From positions 558,001 to 622,000 of the forward strand of contig JAJFPB010000013.1 of the NCBI GenBank assembly GCA_020881915.1: a stretch of 64,000 nt of DNA, given 5' to 3'. Positions 43,455 through 54,397 of this stretch are shown piece after piece. The notes beneath the pieces are model-generated. The model was given only the letters and a program-made list of their open reading frames with translations. It had not been told where the DNA came from and searched no databases. Origin of the DNA: Paramyrothecium sp. XJ0827. Taxonomy: Eukaryota > Ascomycota > Sordariomycetes > Hypocreales > Stachybotryaceae. The position numbers and the translations under genes are program-made. How positions within the stretch are numbered: the stretch's first letter is position 1; each line of letters starts with the position of its first letter.

Positions 43455-45039
43455 TTGATCTGATTGGCCTTGGCAGGCTGCGCGGAAAGCTTGTCAGAAC
43501 GACGCCAAGAGTCTGGTGACTTCCCAGGAAGTCACTCTTCACTCCAAGATGCTCGCCTCACTTAACACCACCTTCTCGGCTCGCCCGGTCGTATGTCCCA
43601 GCAGTTGCGACAGTCCCGCAGTACCATGATTAGATATCTGATCGTCTTTATACTCAATTGGAACATAGAATTGAACCTTTCGCGACGGGAAGTCACTACC
43701 CCTTCCGTTCTTCGCACATCCGACCTCCGTGCTCTCGTTACCTACAATCGAAGCCATCGCAGCCTCGCAAGCGCTCATGATGTCCGCAGCCTACTTTGCT
43801 CCGATATCCTGCCTTTCCCACGGAGGTACTCTCTCAAGCACCCACCTTTCATCGAGCCGAGCCTGGCCCAGGACCTAACTCTGCCACTGTGGTGCTGTCA
43901 AGCTCTGGAGCTCTATTTTATCAGATGCTCTAATCAGCTGGATGAGTTCGGATGAGTTCGAGCAAGTCGGGAGCTCGGCCCGGCCATTCCACCCAAGTCA
44001 ACTGTATCAAAGACGACACCTATATACAGAGGACCAGAACGTCTTCTCTTGTATTACAGTCGAGCAGGCGTTTTCAATTCAATCTACGATAGTTCTTGAT
44101 GTCTCCATTGTGTCTCTAGATTGACAGGTGCCCTGTTATCTATGAGGCATGCATAGTTGGCCGGCTGATTCTCCACGAAGAAGAAGAACAACAACGTCAT
44201 TGTTTCCCGTCACCTTACCCTGGCCGTCCGTCCAGAGACCTGCGACTCGTCATCGTCAGAGCTGGAAACCGCTTGAACGCTCCAAGACATGGGCCCTCCC
44301 TACGCCGAAAACCTATTTATCAGTGTCTTCCCACACCCTTATTGCGCCACGCCATGAAGAATATAATAGGGATTGAGAACGCATACATAAACTAACCCAA
44401 CTGCTGCGCTCTTGCCGCTGCCTGCTACAAGCATTGGAGATGTCCCGAACAATCGAAATGATGCGACCCACCACCAACGTCTGCAGCTTCTGGAATTGCT
44501 AGTATAGTACCACCTACCATGCTGCACAGCCTCAGCCTCCAGTCAATAAAGATACTTCCACTAAAGACATCAACAATGTCGCCGTTCTAGAGGTGCTCCG
44601 GTGTGACCGTCTCTGCGGTCCTTCTTGAGCTCGATCCTCGGGAACCTCTCGTACGCTTGCACGATGGTGGGCTCGTCCATGGTTAATCGGTGGTTCCAAA
44701 ACCGCCCTTAAAGGCTTGCCGCGGGAGTTTTGGGAGCGACGGCTGCCTGCAGAAGGTCTTCCATGGAGGGGTGCGACGAGAGACGTCAGTCGGTTGTTGC
44801 CACGTTTGGACTTGATTTTCTGCAGCCATCCAGATCCTATTGCTGGAGATGAGCTTTACAGGCACGCTGTTGTCGGAGAGGCGTCTGCGGCCGGACATGG
44901 GACAGCGCCATTTTGTGCTGGTACGGGGGAACACAGTTGGTAATGCCCAGGCTGTCGGTCAGGCTGCGAGACAACATCGTGATTAACCGGAGGCGGTGAC
45001 CAAAGGCTCAGAGGCCCCAGCCGGGCGACAGTCCGCATT
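43455..45039. other. Intergenic stretch without a supported gene
   Basis: A minus-strand frame at 43539-43778 and a short minus reading starting at the ATG near 44682 (MDEPTIVQAYERFPRIELKK) look protein-like but match nothing I know. Possibly decayed exons. Confidence 0.4.
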
Positions 45040-45639
45040 TCACCTCCATGCAGGAGGCGAGCTGAGCGAGCCAACCAACAAAAAGTAGAGCCTGGATGAT
45101 AGCAAGTACCAATAAATTATCCTTGCAATGCCTGATTTCTTTCGCTTGCGTTGGATTTTCGTCCAGAGTTTGGATAACTCCTCAAAATCAACGACGTGCA
45201 CTCCGTCTTCAGTTTCTATCGTGGATCTTTGGCCCTGCATATGCCAGGATAAATTCCGGTGACAGGATGCGGTAAACAATGCATTAAAGGCATAGGTGAT
45301 TGTGCTAGAAGATAAGAAGGTGCGGTGGATGGTTTCATGGCAAAGTATCATCATGACGATAGTGTTGTGATACTGTTGCCTATTTTTGCAGAGGGTTCTG
45401 CAAATGGCCGTAGCTGCTGGTAGGCTGATACATGGCCGGCCCTGCAGGGCTTTCGCCGCGGCCTCTCTGACGTCCGAATCTTTGTCGCCGAGGTACCTGA
45501 TGATGGCATCGATAGCCGCCTCCTTGAGGCCGTTCTGGCCCTGCAGGGCTTCCGCCGCGGTCTCTCTGACGTGCAAATCTTTGTCGCCGAGGCACCTGAT
45601 GGCTAACGTTATGTATGAAAGTGGGGAGATGGCAACCAC
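45040..45639 (-). pseudogene. HEAT-repeat protein fragment (C-terminal)
   Basis: Two clear HEAT units (AIRCLGDKDLHVRETAAEAL and AIIRYLGDKDSDVREAAAKAL), each about 31 residues with identical spacing, are followed by about 130 residues ending in a hydrophobic helix (IIYWYLLSSRLYFLLVGSL). HEAT arrays of this near-identical type form the sensor end of some fungal NLRs. No upstream nucleotide-binding domain is visible: the next sequence is a hAT relic. I read it as the severed 3' end of a larger gene. Confidence 0.65.
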
Positions 45640-45825
45640 CTCAAAGATGGAAGATGCCGTTCAAAGATATCAACCTGATGGTAGGGTTTGGAGCAAGGGG
45701 CTGGGCGGGGAAATACAACATGTGACGAGTGACAGCCACTGAACAAAGCGCTAAACGTAACTCTCTTGGCCCTCGGCTCCGTTAATCACTCAAGTTGGGC
45801 TCTTCGGAGTTTGCAAGATGAATCC

Positions 45826-46354
45826 TGTGAAATGTGAGCCTTCCCCCAAAAGGCTATTCGCGCTGGCATGGTTTCCAACTGACTCTCAGCACATCCGCAA
45901 TCGGCTACACCCCCAGAAACGCCGCATCCGCTGCATCGGCCACATCATCCATCTCTCCCTTCAAGCCTTCCTTCTCGGGTCGTCGAATGAAGCCCTCATC
46001 GCCGCACTTGAAGCCGCATCTGAAGCCACTAGTGAAGACCTGTTAATTCGCTTCTCTCAGGCCCTCACCACCAGAAGACGTAGAGGACGCTGACGTCTCT
46101 CGAGATCGGACGTTGATGAGGACTATCTAGGCATTGAGGGCATACCTGCGCTACGTAAACTGCACGGTCTGGCTGTTTGGACATGCTGCTCATCGCTTAA
46201 TAGCCAGCTGTGGGACGATGAAGTCGGTTTGCGACTTGGGATCGATAATGAGACGCGGTGGTCTTCATGGCATCATGTCCTCGATAAGCTTCTCAAAAAG
46301 AAGGCGCATATCGTTCAATTCATGCATGAACACGAGCAGATCCTCGGAGACAAT
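45826..46354 (+). pseudogene. Internal relic of a hAT transposase
   Basis: Readable pieces are RRIRCIGHIIHLSLQAFLLG (frame ending 46093) and, after a frame break, LHGLAVWTCC followed by IDNETRWSSWHHVLDKLL. Both belong to the catalytic core of hAT transposases. The N- and C-terminal parts are missing; the right edge is the next hAT element at 46355. Confidence 0.75.
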
Positions 46355-49203
46355 CAGAGTGTCCAACAACCAAGTTACTTGACTTGGTTGGTTGAGGTTG
46401 CTTGATTACGTAACAAGCAACCACGAGTAAGGACTCCTCCGACCAACCAAAAGCAAGCCTTTTTGGCGTACTCGAGTCAACTTCAAGTTACTCGACCAAA
46501 TTACCGAATCGGGTAAGCTGCCAAGGGTGTCTAACCTTAAGAGGGCAAGCTATAAACAGCGGCGCACCCTGATTGGCCCATTCTTTGATTGAAATGAGTG
46601 CACCCTGAAGGATCTCCTTTTCTTTCTCAAACTTTCCGCAAAGCCAAGGTTGTAGATTTGGCCTAGTGATGCTACCATCTTAAATATGTCTTCGCATCCA
46701 TTCTTCAGGTCTCATGGAAGGCTCGAAGAAGCCACCCGTCCTAGGACTCCTTCTGAGTCGCTCGGTCCCTCCCGGCCGAGCACTCCTGTCTCCGCCTCAA
46801 CTCGAACTAATGATGAGACCACTCGTTCGACGCCTTCGGACGAAAGAGGGATGTCGGACGCCTCTCAGTGCCTTTCCCTATCGACTGGGACAAAATCCGC
46901 TACGACAGGAAGCCAGTACCATCCATTCGATACCGTCAGCCTCATAAGCGCGTCATCAACTCCAAATCCCAGCCTTCAGCAATCTACAGGCACGGCGCTC
47001 AACTTACGACGGACGGGAACAACAAGTATTGGCTGTGCAAGTATTGCCATATTAGTGGCCGTCATGATGCTGCGCTGTTTGCCAGTGAGAGCACGACCAG
47101 CATCATTTACCACCTTAAACAGCAGCACAGACTGGGAAGAATTTGGTTACAAAGCAACAGGATCCGATCCTTTCAGCATAGCTAAGAGGACAGCAAGCCT
47201 CACGCCATACCTCGGAAGCCGGCGCGTGGTGTTCGACGACCTGAAATTCAAGGACGATTTTACTGACTGGGTCATTGTCCTTGACCTGACATTTCGTCAA
47301 GCGACTCATCGGCGCACGAATGAGATTTTTACCAATTATCTCGAAGACATTGACAAGATCCTTCCCAAAAGCCCGTCAACTCTTAGCAGTTGGGTCAAAG
47401 AGAAGTGGCTTGGCGATGGTGGGAGACGCGTTTGGCTAAGGGCAAAGCTCCATTCCGCCAAAAGCAAGGTCCATATCTCGGTGGATGCATGGACATCGGA
47501 AGAAGGGACAAACTATCTTGCCATTGTTGCTCACTTTTTGGATGAAAAGCATAAGTTGCAAACCGCTCTTCTGGACCTTCCCCTCTGAAGGGGCCTCATT
47601 CTGGCGAGAATATTGCCAAGGTGTTGTCATCCACCCTCGATTTCTACGATATCTCACCACTCATGGGCTTCTTCATGATGGACAACGCTAGAAGCAACGA
47701 TGTATGCATTCTGGAGCTAGCAGAGCAGCACCCGACAATCAGACGCGAAAATCGCCTTCGGTGCGTCGGCCATATGCTGAACCTCATCGTCAAAGCTCTA
47801 CTGTTTGGACAAGGCGTTAGCAAGCTGGAGCAACAGCTCCGTGGCGCATCCGATGACGAGCGGTTTGAGATATGGAGGAAGCAGAGCTTCATCGGCAAGC
47901 TCCACAACTTCTGCGTGTGGATCAACAGAAGCGACCAGCGACGGGAGCGGCTGAAACAGTACATCTTGCAGGCTTACGAAGAAGGCAGCATTGAACAGCT
48001 TTATACTAGAGTCCTGGTCGATGGCGGCATCCGCTGGAACTCTGTATATGCCATGATTGAAAGAGCCCTGAAACTTCGCCACGCAATCGATCTATTCTTT
48101 CTCCATTATAGCCATGTGGGTGAGGGATATGATATCTCGGGCGATAACCTGACTCCACAGGATTGGGTCGATCTGGGCCACTTCCATGCTATCCTCAAGC
48201 CTTTCAAAGATCTAACAAAACGCATGGAAGGACGGGCAAACAAAGTTGGCCGAGAAGGATCACATGGCTCACTCCACGAGACCATCGAGTCGCTGGATGT
48301 ACTCTTCAAGAAGCTCCAAGAGGCTGGGAGATTCGCAGATGATCATCCTGACGTGGTGTCAACATACTATTCCCATGCTATTGATGCTGCTCGTGTCAAG
48401 CTTGAGGAATACTTTGGCCTCACAGACGCCAGTCCTGCATATCGATGCGCAGTTGCCTTGCATCCGGCCAATAAGTTTACCTACTTTGAGCTTGAATGGA
48501 GCCACAATAAGCAATGGATCAGCGGGGCAAAGAGAGTGGTGCAGGAGGTGTTTGCACAATACGAGGCAGAAGCGGAGGCGGGCCTAATGGACGGAGCGCG
48601 ACAGGAGCTGGAGCTGGAGGAGTTGGAGGAGCTAGAGGAGAAGGCTATTGTTCATCATGGCAATGCGACACTTGATCCACTCCAGCAAGCTCGTAAGCGT
48701 CGTCAGAGGCTTGCCGTCACTGCGATGTCAGCTACACGAGGAAAGAAGCGGGTGAAACGGACCTCTGAGCTGGATGAGTTTATGGCGAGGACCAATAAGG
48801 CTGATCTGGATGTTGAGGATCCTCTGGAGTGGTGGGTTCGCCATGCATCTGACTACCCAATCCTGTCCAAGATGGCGTTTGACTTGTTCAGTTGCCCAGC
48901 TATGAGCGCTGAGTGTGAGCGTGCTTTCTCACAGGCAAAGAAGGTCATCACGGATGAACGGAACCGGCTCAGTTCGGACACTGTAGCGGCGATTGAATGT
49001 CAAAAGCACCTGCTTCGAAGCGGCATGTTAGCATAGATCTACGACAGGGGGCCCGTAGAGGAATGGAAAATAGTCGAGTAACGTCAACCAACCAAGCAAA
49101 GCAAGCCACTCTTACCGAGTAAACCAAGTCAAGCAAGAGGGTCCCGTCAACCAAGTCAAGTAGAGAGTCCAAATTTTGCTTTACTTGGTTGATGGACACA
49201 CTG
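46355..49203 (+). mobile_element. hAT element, decayed (2849 bp)
   Basis: Inverted ends: CAGAGTGTCCAACAACCAAG on the left, CAGTGTGTCCATCAACCAAG as the reverse complement on the right (46355 and 49203), with many ACCAAGTCAAG-type subterminal repeats. The flanks GAGACAAT (46347-46354) and GTGGCAAT (49203-49210, overlapping the end by one base) agree at six of eight positions, a possible decayed target duplication. It separates a hAT relic from a Helitron relic. Confidence 0.85.
46686..49036 (+). pseudogene. hAT transposase with at least three frameshifts
   Basis: The BED-like finger is in the frame 46868-47140 (NNKYWLCKYCHISG then IYHLKQQH). The frame to 47588 has HISVDAWTSEEGTNYLA. The long frame 47621-49036 (471 aa) has FFMMDNARSNDVC, RCVGHMLNLIVKALLFG, a glutamate-rich insert (ELELEELEELEE), MSAECERAFSQAKKV and the C-terminal tail. 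Frame changes lie near 46865, 47140 and 47585. All domains remain, in order. Confidence 0.88.
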
Positions 49204-51599
49204 TGGCAATGTCCTGGATGCCATCCCCCAGAGTCAGGTGGAGGCTGCGGATGTTGGACCCGAGGAAGATCAGGAGGCAGAGCCTGACCTGGAGGACGAG
49301 GCTGCAGTGCCAGACCTGTTGGCCAAGGACACGGAACTTGATGCTCTGCGGTCTATTCTCGCCGGAGAATCAGAAGTTGATTCAGGGCTTTCCACAAGCT
49401 TCCAGGTGCAGGCGCAACACGAGCTGCGGCTCCCGAATATACGACACACACCCATTAATGAGTTCAATCGCTCTCATGCCCTACTCTCCTTGGCGTTTCC
49501 CTGCCTCTTTCCTGACGGTAGAGCCGACTTTGTTGAACCTCGGACCAGCATGAGGATATAACCTATCTCGAATACCTGCAATCGTACAATCTCAACACGT
49601 GGAGGAGACTCGCTGCTCAAGCGAAGAAGAGAGTCCTGTCTTACTTCCCTCGATACAAGTCTATGGAGGCCTCTTCCCAGTTTAACGACTTCTGCCGTGT
49701 TAAATTGATGATGGTTCATCCACATCGCTCTCCAGAAGAGTTGCTCGTTGTGGGCGGGCAGCGGTTCGATTCCTTCACGGCTGCGTACATGCACTGCAGA
49801 CAGCACCACGATACCCATGCGGACGATCATTATGGGGAGCCAGATACAGATGAATTGACGGCAGAGGAGGATGAATTTGAGCTTGAGGTCCATGAGGAGC
49901 CCATCGCGGAGGAGGACTGGCATGAACTCGCCCGCATGCTACCTGACCGCCCACTGGAGGAAGAGGACATCGACATCCTCGGCCGCCGAGACATTGACAT
50001 CGATTACGATTGGACCCCTCATGTTGGGCGGTATACCGATGATGGCATTCTCAACAGCGACTACTGGAAGCAACGCAAAGCGGAAAACACCCTTGACCTT
50101 GACGTAGATGATCAGCCATTGGAGGCTCGCGATTCCCTAAATTCAGAGCAGCGCCTGGTGTACGACACGGTGATGGGCCACTTCCTGACCCGGGATCCCT
50201 CCCAATTGTTACTCCATGTGGATGGCGGAGGCGGCACTGGCAAGTCATACCTCATTAACCTGCTCTCGGCGCACCTCCAAGCCGCGACACGGGGGGGGGA
50301 CACCTGTTTGGCGTGCTGCGCCCACGGGCGTCGCGGGAAACCAGATATCGGGCACTACCTTGCACTCCCTGTTACACCTCCCAATCAACAAGGACTTCAA
50401 GACCCTGTCTCCCATTGATAAGGTCCAGCTCCAGAAGAAGCTTAAGGATATCAAGTACCTGATCATCGATGAGAAGAGCATGCTAGGGCTGCGTCAGCTA
50501 TCGTGGATCGATGACCGTCTCCGCGAGGCGTTCCCGAATAAGAACGAAGAGTTCTTTGGCGGCCTGAACATCCTGTTGGTTGGTGACTTCTTTCAGCTTC
50601 CCCTGTGCTGCAGAAGCCGCTTTATTACGATAAAGAGGTTCAGGAGTAGAGATCAAGGGCAGAAACGCATATAGGCGATTCGATAAATCGGTCTTCTTGA
50701 AAGTTGTCCAGCGGCAGCGTGGCGACGATCAGGAGGCATTCCGCCTAGCTCTCGGGGAATTGCGGCTGCTTCAACTATCTGTGGAGTCCTGGAAGCTCCT
50801 TTCCAGCCGCGTACAGGCAAAACTAGACGATCAAGAGGTCGCAAGGTTTGTCAACGCCTTACGAGTATACGCCACTAAAGATAGGGTGAACGATTATAAC
50901 CACTATCACCTCGACCGCCTCAGCCGGCCAGTCATCCAGGTCATGGCTAAGAACGTCGGCCCCGGCGCGGCTGCTGCGCCTGATGACAAGGCGGGCAACC
51001 TTGCGAAGCAGATCCCCATATGCATTGGCTCCCGTCTGATGCTGACGTCCAACCTTTGGCAGCCAGTTGGCCTCTGCAACGGCGCTCGCGGCACAGTTTA
51101 CGATATCGGCTGGGCACCCGGGGCCGACCCCATCCAAGACCCTCCCTGTGCTATCATGATGGAGTTTGACAAATACAGCGGACCGGTATTCCTGACCACC
51201 GCTGATGGCAGGAAGATTGTGCCGATTCTCCCAGTGGAGAGGGACTTCCTCATCGGATCCACTCTCTGCGCTCGCACCCAGTTTCCCCTGATCGTATGCT
51301 ACGCAATTACCGTGCACAAGTCACAAAGCATCACCGAAGACATGATAGTTACAGATCTGTCCTACCGGGACTTTCAGACTGGTTTAAGCTACGTGGCTGT
51401 CTCTCGCGTGAAAACGCTCGAGGGTCTGATGTTGGATGCACCATTTGATCGCAATCACCTGGTCTACGGGTCTCCCCCGGATGGCATGAAGATGAAGATG
51501 AGGGATCAGGAGCTTAGGAAACGACAGGTGCTCACACGGAATCCGTATATATCACATAATACCAAGAATGGCCATGGCAATGGATCAGTACGTAGATAA
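49204..51599 (+). pseudogene. Helitron Pif1-like helicase, decayed
   Basis: The first part reads LLSLAFPCLFPDGRADFVEP, a stretch found before the helicase in fungal Helitrons. The helicase follows: DSLNSEQRLVYDTVMGHF, Walker A VDGGGGTGKSYL, Walker B KYLIIDEKSMLG and LLVGDFFQLP, then the C-terminal half with RLMLTSNLWQPVGLCNGARG, TVHKSQSIT and SYVAVSRVKTLEGLML. The pieces lie in frames 49238-49561, 49663-50290, 50300-50640 and 50697-51599. One break is at a G8 run (50291-50298). It unwinds DNA during rolling-circle transposition; this copy is inactive. Confidence 0.88.
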
Positions 51600-51736
51600 T
51601 GCAGTAGTAGGAATAGCTTCCCGGCCCGCGGACACACAGCCTTCGGCTGAGGCTACCCCATGCACCCCATCGCCGCTCCAATGTGCATGGGGTGACGTAG
51701 TATTTTATGTTTTAACAACGAAAGTGACTAGCCTTG

Positions 51737-51765
51737 CTTCTCGTATACCTTGCAGATACGAGAAG
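51737..51765 (+). repeat. Helitron 3' terminal hairpin
   Basis: A perfect 10-bp stem (CTTCTCGTAT and ATACGAGAAG) with a 9-nt loop, then CTGA at 51773-51776. Such a hairpin close to a CTRR end is the standard Helitron terminator signal. Confidence 0.7.
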
Positions 51766-51907
51766 GCTGCGGCTGAGACCGACCCCGCCCAAAGAAGTAT
51801 ATATGCAACGAGGCGGACGTTTGACTCCGTCCAGGATTATTAGAACCTGCTAAGACTCGCATTCCTCAGTAGCAAAGCAGAAGGACAACCCCAAACTGCA
51901 AGTCGCG

Positions 51908-53313
51908 ATGCCTCAAGTTCCACTCAAATGCGATGGGGCGCTAGCCATCATCCTTGACGGACCAGGGTTACGTGAAGCCTACAGCCCCGGCGACACTTTC
52001 AGTGGTCGTGTCGTTCGACAGCAGCATATCGTTGGCCCTTACGCCCGTGTTTCCATTAAACTCTGCGGGCGTGCCAAGACTAAGATCAAACCTCAGGCTG
52101 GCAGAAAGTACGAAGACACCGCGCGTGCACGCTTCCCATTAATAGACGAGGCAAAGGTCAATCAGACGCTCTTCGAAGGCCCAATACATATTGCTCAGGA
52201 TGGAAACCCCGTTTCTTGGCCATTTCAAATTACAATACCAACCTATGTGTCGCACGAGGCAGCATACGTAAGTAGCTGGAGTTATGTACCGCGAGACCTG
52301 AACACCGTTGCCTATCATCTGCTGCCAGCGACGATGGTGTCAAAAAGCCGCGATATGCATGCCTATGTCGAATATTGGATAGAGGCAAGCTTGCAAATCA
52401 ATGGTGAGGGGGAAACGAGCGGTACGCACAATGCTACGTTACCTTTTACTCTTCACAACTATCGTTCCCCGGGGCCTACTATGGACCCGGGTCTAAAGAT
52501 GTATTATCGAAACCACGGTGTCAGCTCACATAACCTCAACCCAGCTGCACAAAGAAAAGCTGAGACGTCGATCAAGGGCAAGATGAGAGCCCTCTTCCAG
52601 AAGTCCCCTGTGCCTACTACTTCCGGTTCAAGCTAGATATTGGTCTTCCCAGCGTCATACAGCTTGACCCTCCGAATCCATCAGACCACAAAATCACATC
52701 TCCTATACCGATCATGCTCAGGGTGGTCCCCAAATGGGAAACAACGAGCGAGGCGCTCCAAGGAGTGGTTCAGAAGGCGAGACTGAAGGGCTTGGGCTTG
52801 AGTCTCGAATCTAGCACACGGGGTTGCGCTGACGGACCCCACCACACTCAGGAAGACGAATACAAAACCGATATCAACATCATATCTTATTCGAGCCCAT
52901 TGTGGCTTCAGGAGCCCATTCACATCCCCTGCACAAGTGACTTGCCACCCTCCAACATTGGTGAGCTAGTCAACTTACGCTGTGGGTATACTGGCTCGAT
53001 AACAGATCCGACGCCCAACAGCAATATCTATCCCACAATGATAACTTATAATATCATTCGAACATACAGGCTTAAGTGGGAGGTGGGGCTAGACGTCGGC
53101 GGGGAGAACGTCAGAGCCGTAGGCGACTTGCCTGTTCACGTGGTGGACTCGATCCATCCAAATCCACAAGAACTAGGCGAGTCACATGCGACCGGGCAAT
53201 ATAAGGTCAGGCTCGTGCATTCAGTCGCAACTGTAGATGTTGCGCCGCCAGCAATATCTTCCGCCGCCCCATTTGCCATAATGGGTTTGGTCACAGGTTT
53301 GCTAAGCGCTTAA
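51908..53313 (+). pseudogene. Arrestin-like protein with one frameshift
   Basis: The first frame (51908-52636) is a fungal arrestin N-terminal domain (GLREAYSPGDTFSGRVVRQQ, VSIKLCGRAKTKI, WPFQITIPTYV, YVEYWIEASLQI). The second frame resumes at about 52607 as YYFRFKLDIGLPSVIQLDPP and runs through the C-terminal domain (NSNIYPTMITYNIIRTYRLK) to the stop at 53311. The change falls in a CCCC run near 52605, so a single C indel would restore about 465 aa. Arrestin-like proteins recruit ubiquitin ligases to membrane transporters; no PxY motif is evident. The gene starts 131 bp after the Helitron end. Confidence 0.75.
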
Positions 53314-53821
53314 TTGAGGATGCAGTGACGACGCCAGTATTGCAATTCGTAGCTTGTGCGACCGATAGGGATGTTTAGAATAGTATTAAGTCACTCCTAT
53401 TTGCCTAGCCAAAATATCCCATCGCATGTCACATCCTTCTTGCCAATATTTCCTCAAAAATGACAATACGGTTTTATAGTTACCGAGCCCATGTGTCGTT
53501 ATCGATAAAATTCTATCCGCGAAAAAAGACCGATAGGCGTTTATACTAACTTCTGTTGAACTGTGAGGCCCAAAGTTGTATTGCTTGGCCCTCATTTCGG
53601 GGCTATTCTACACTTCCTACTTAAACAATACTAGAACACTGAACTGAATAGACGCCGACAAAATAGATGTTCATTTTAACCTTTCCGACTGTTCTTACTA
53701 CTGGACAATGCTTAAATGGACTCGAGTAGAACCTCTCCGCCTATCAGTCGAAGATTCCTTTAGCTATTCCTGCTTCCTCCCACTTTATGGACGGCTGGTC
53801 AGAACGAGCAGATCAGCCCGG
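53314..53821. other. Spacer between arrestin-like gene and nested hAT cluster
   Basis: No gene supported on either strand. Confidence 0.4.
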
Positions 53822-54389
53822 CAGGGCTGCCGTCAGATCAGATTAACAATCAGATATATCAATCAGATCAATCAATTCAAATCAGATATGGAATTTTGTC
53901 AGATCAATCAATTCAGATACAACGTCTGTACATCTGATATATCTGAATGGAGAGCAGCTACCCTAGATACGCCGGATTATCTGTATGTTCCGGCTCCGGG
54001 ATGCGTAACTCTTGTTGAAATGGAAAGATTGCGGGTTACTTATTACACAATGAGAGGTGGAAGAGTCACCGCTTATATACAGTTTGCCACAGACTTGATC
54101 GTCCACACACGTGACCTCCAACAACTCTCCCTTGGAAGCCCACGATGCTACAGAGGTCAGCCGAGCTGATTGGTCCTGGACCCTTGCCTGCCGGGGTCTC
54201 AGGTAGAGGCGAATACGAAGGTAGATCACCCCTTTTGTCTACCTCTCGCTCTGATACGATGTAGATTTAGCCAGAGCAACAAAGCAAGCCTTGGGTCGTT
54301 AGGAACGCATCTTGGCTGTTCAGTTTCAAGCCATCCACATGTTCTACTAACTATAATCTATAATGTCCGAAACCACTTTGAAAGACAGC

Positions 54390-54397
54390 ATTGTCAG
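54390..54397 (+). repeat. Target-site duplication of hAT copy B, left
   Basis: ATTGTCAG, repeated exactly at 57914-57921 on the other side of copy B. Confidence 0.93.

Larger units (their letters stand above)
49204..51776 (+). mobile_element. 5'-truncated Helitron
   Basis: Contains the Pif1-type helicase part of a Helitron transposase and a characteristic 3' terminus: a hairpin at 51737-51765 followed after seven bases by CTGA (51773-51776), fitting the CTRR end. The replication-initiator (Rep) half and the left end are missing; the sequence starts directly at the right end of the hAT element. Confidence 0.75.
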
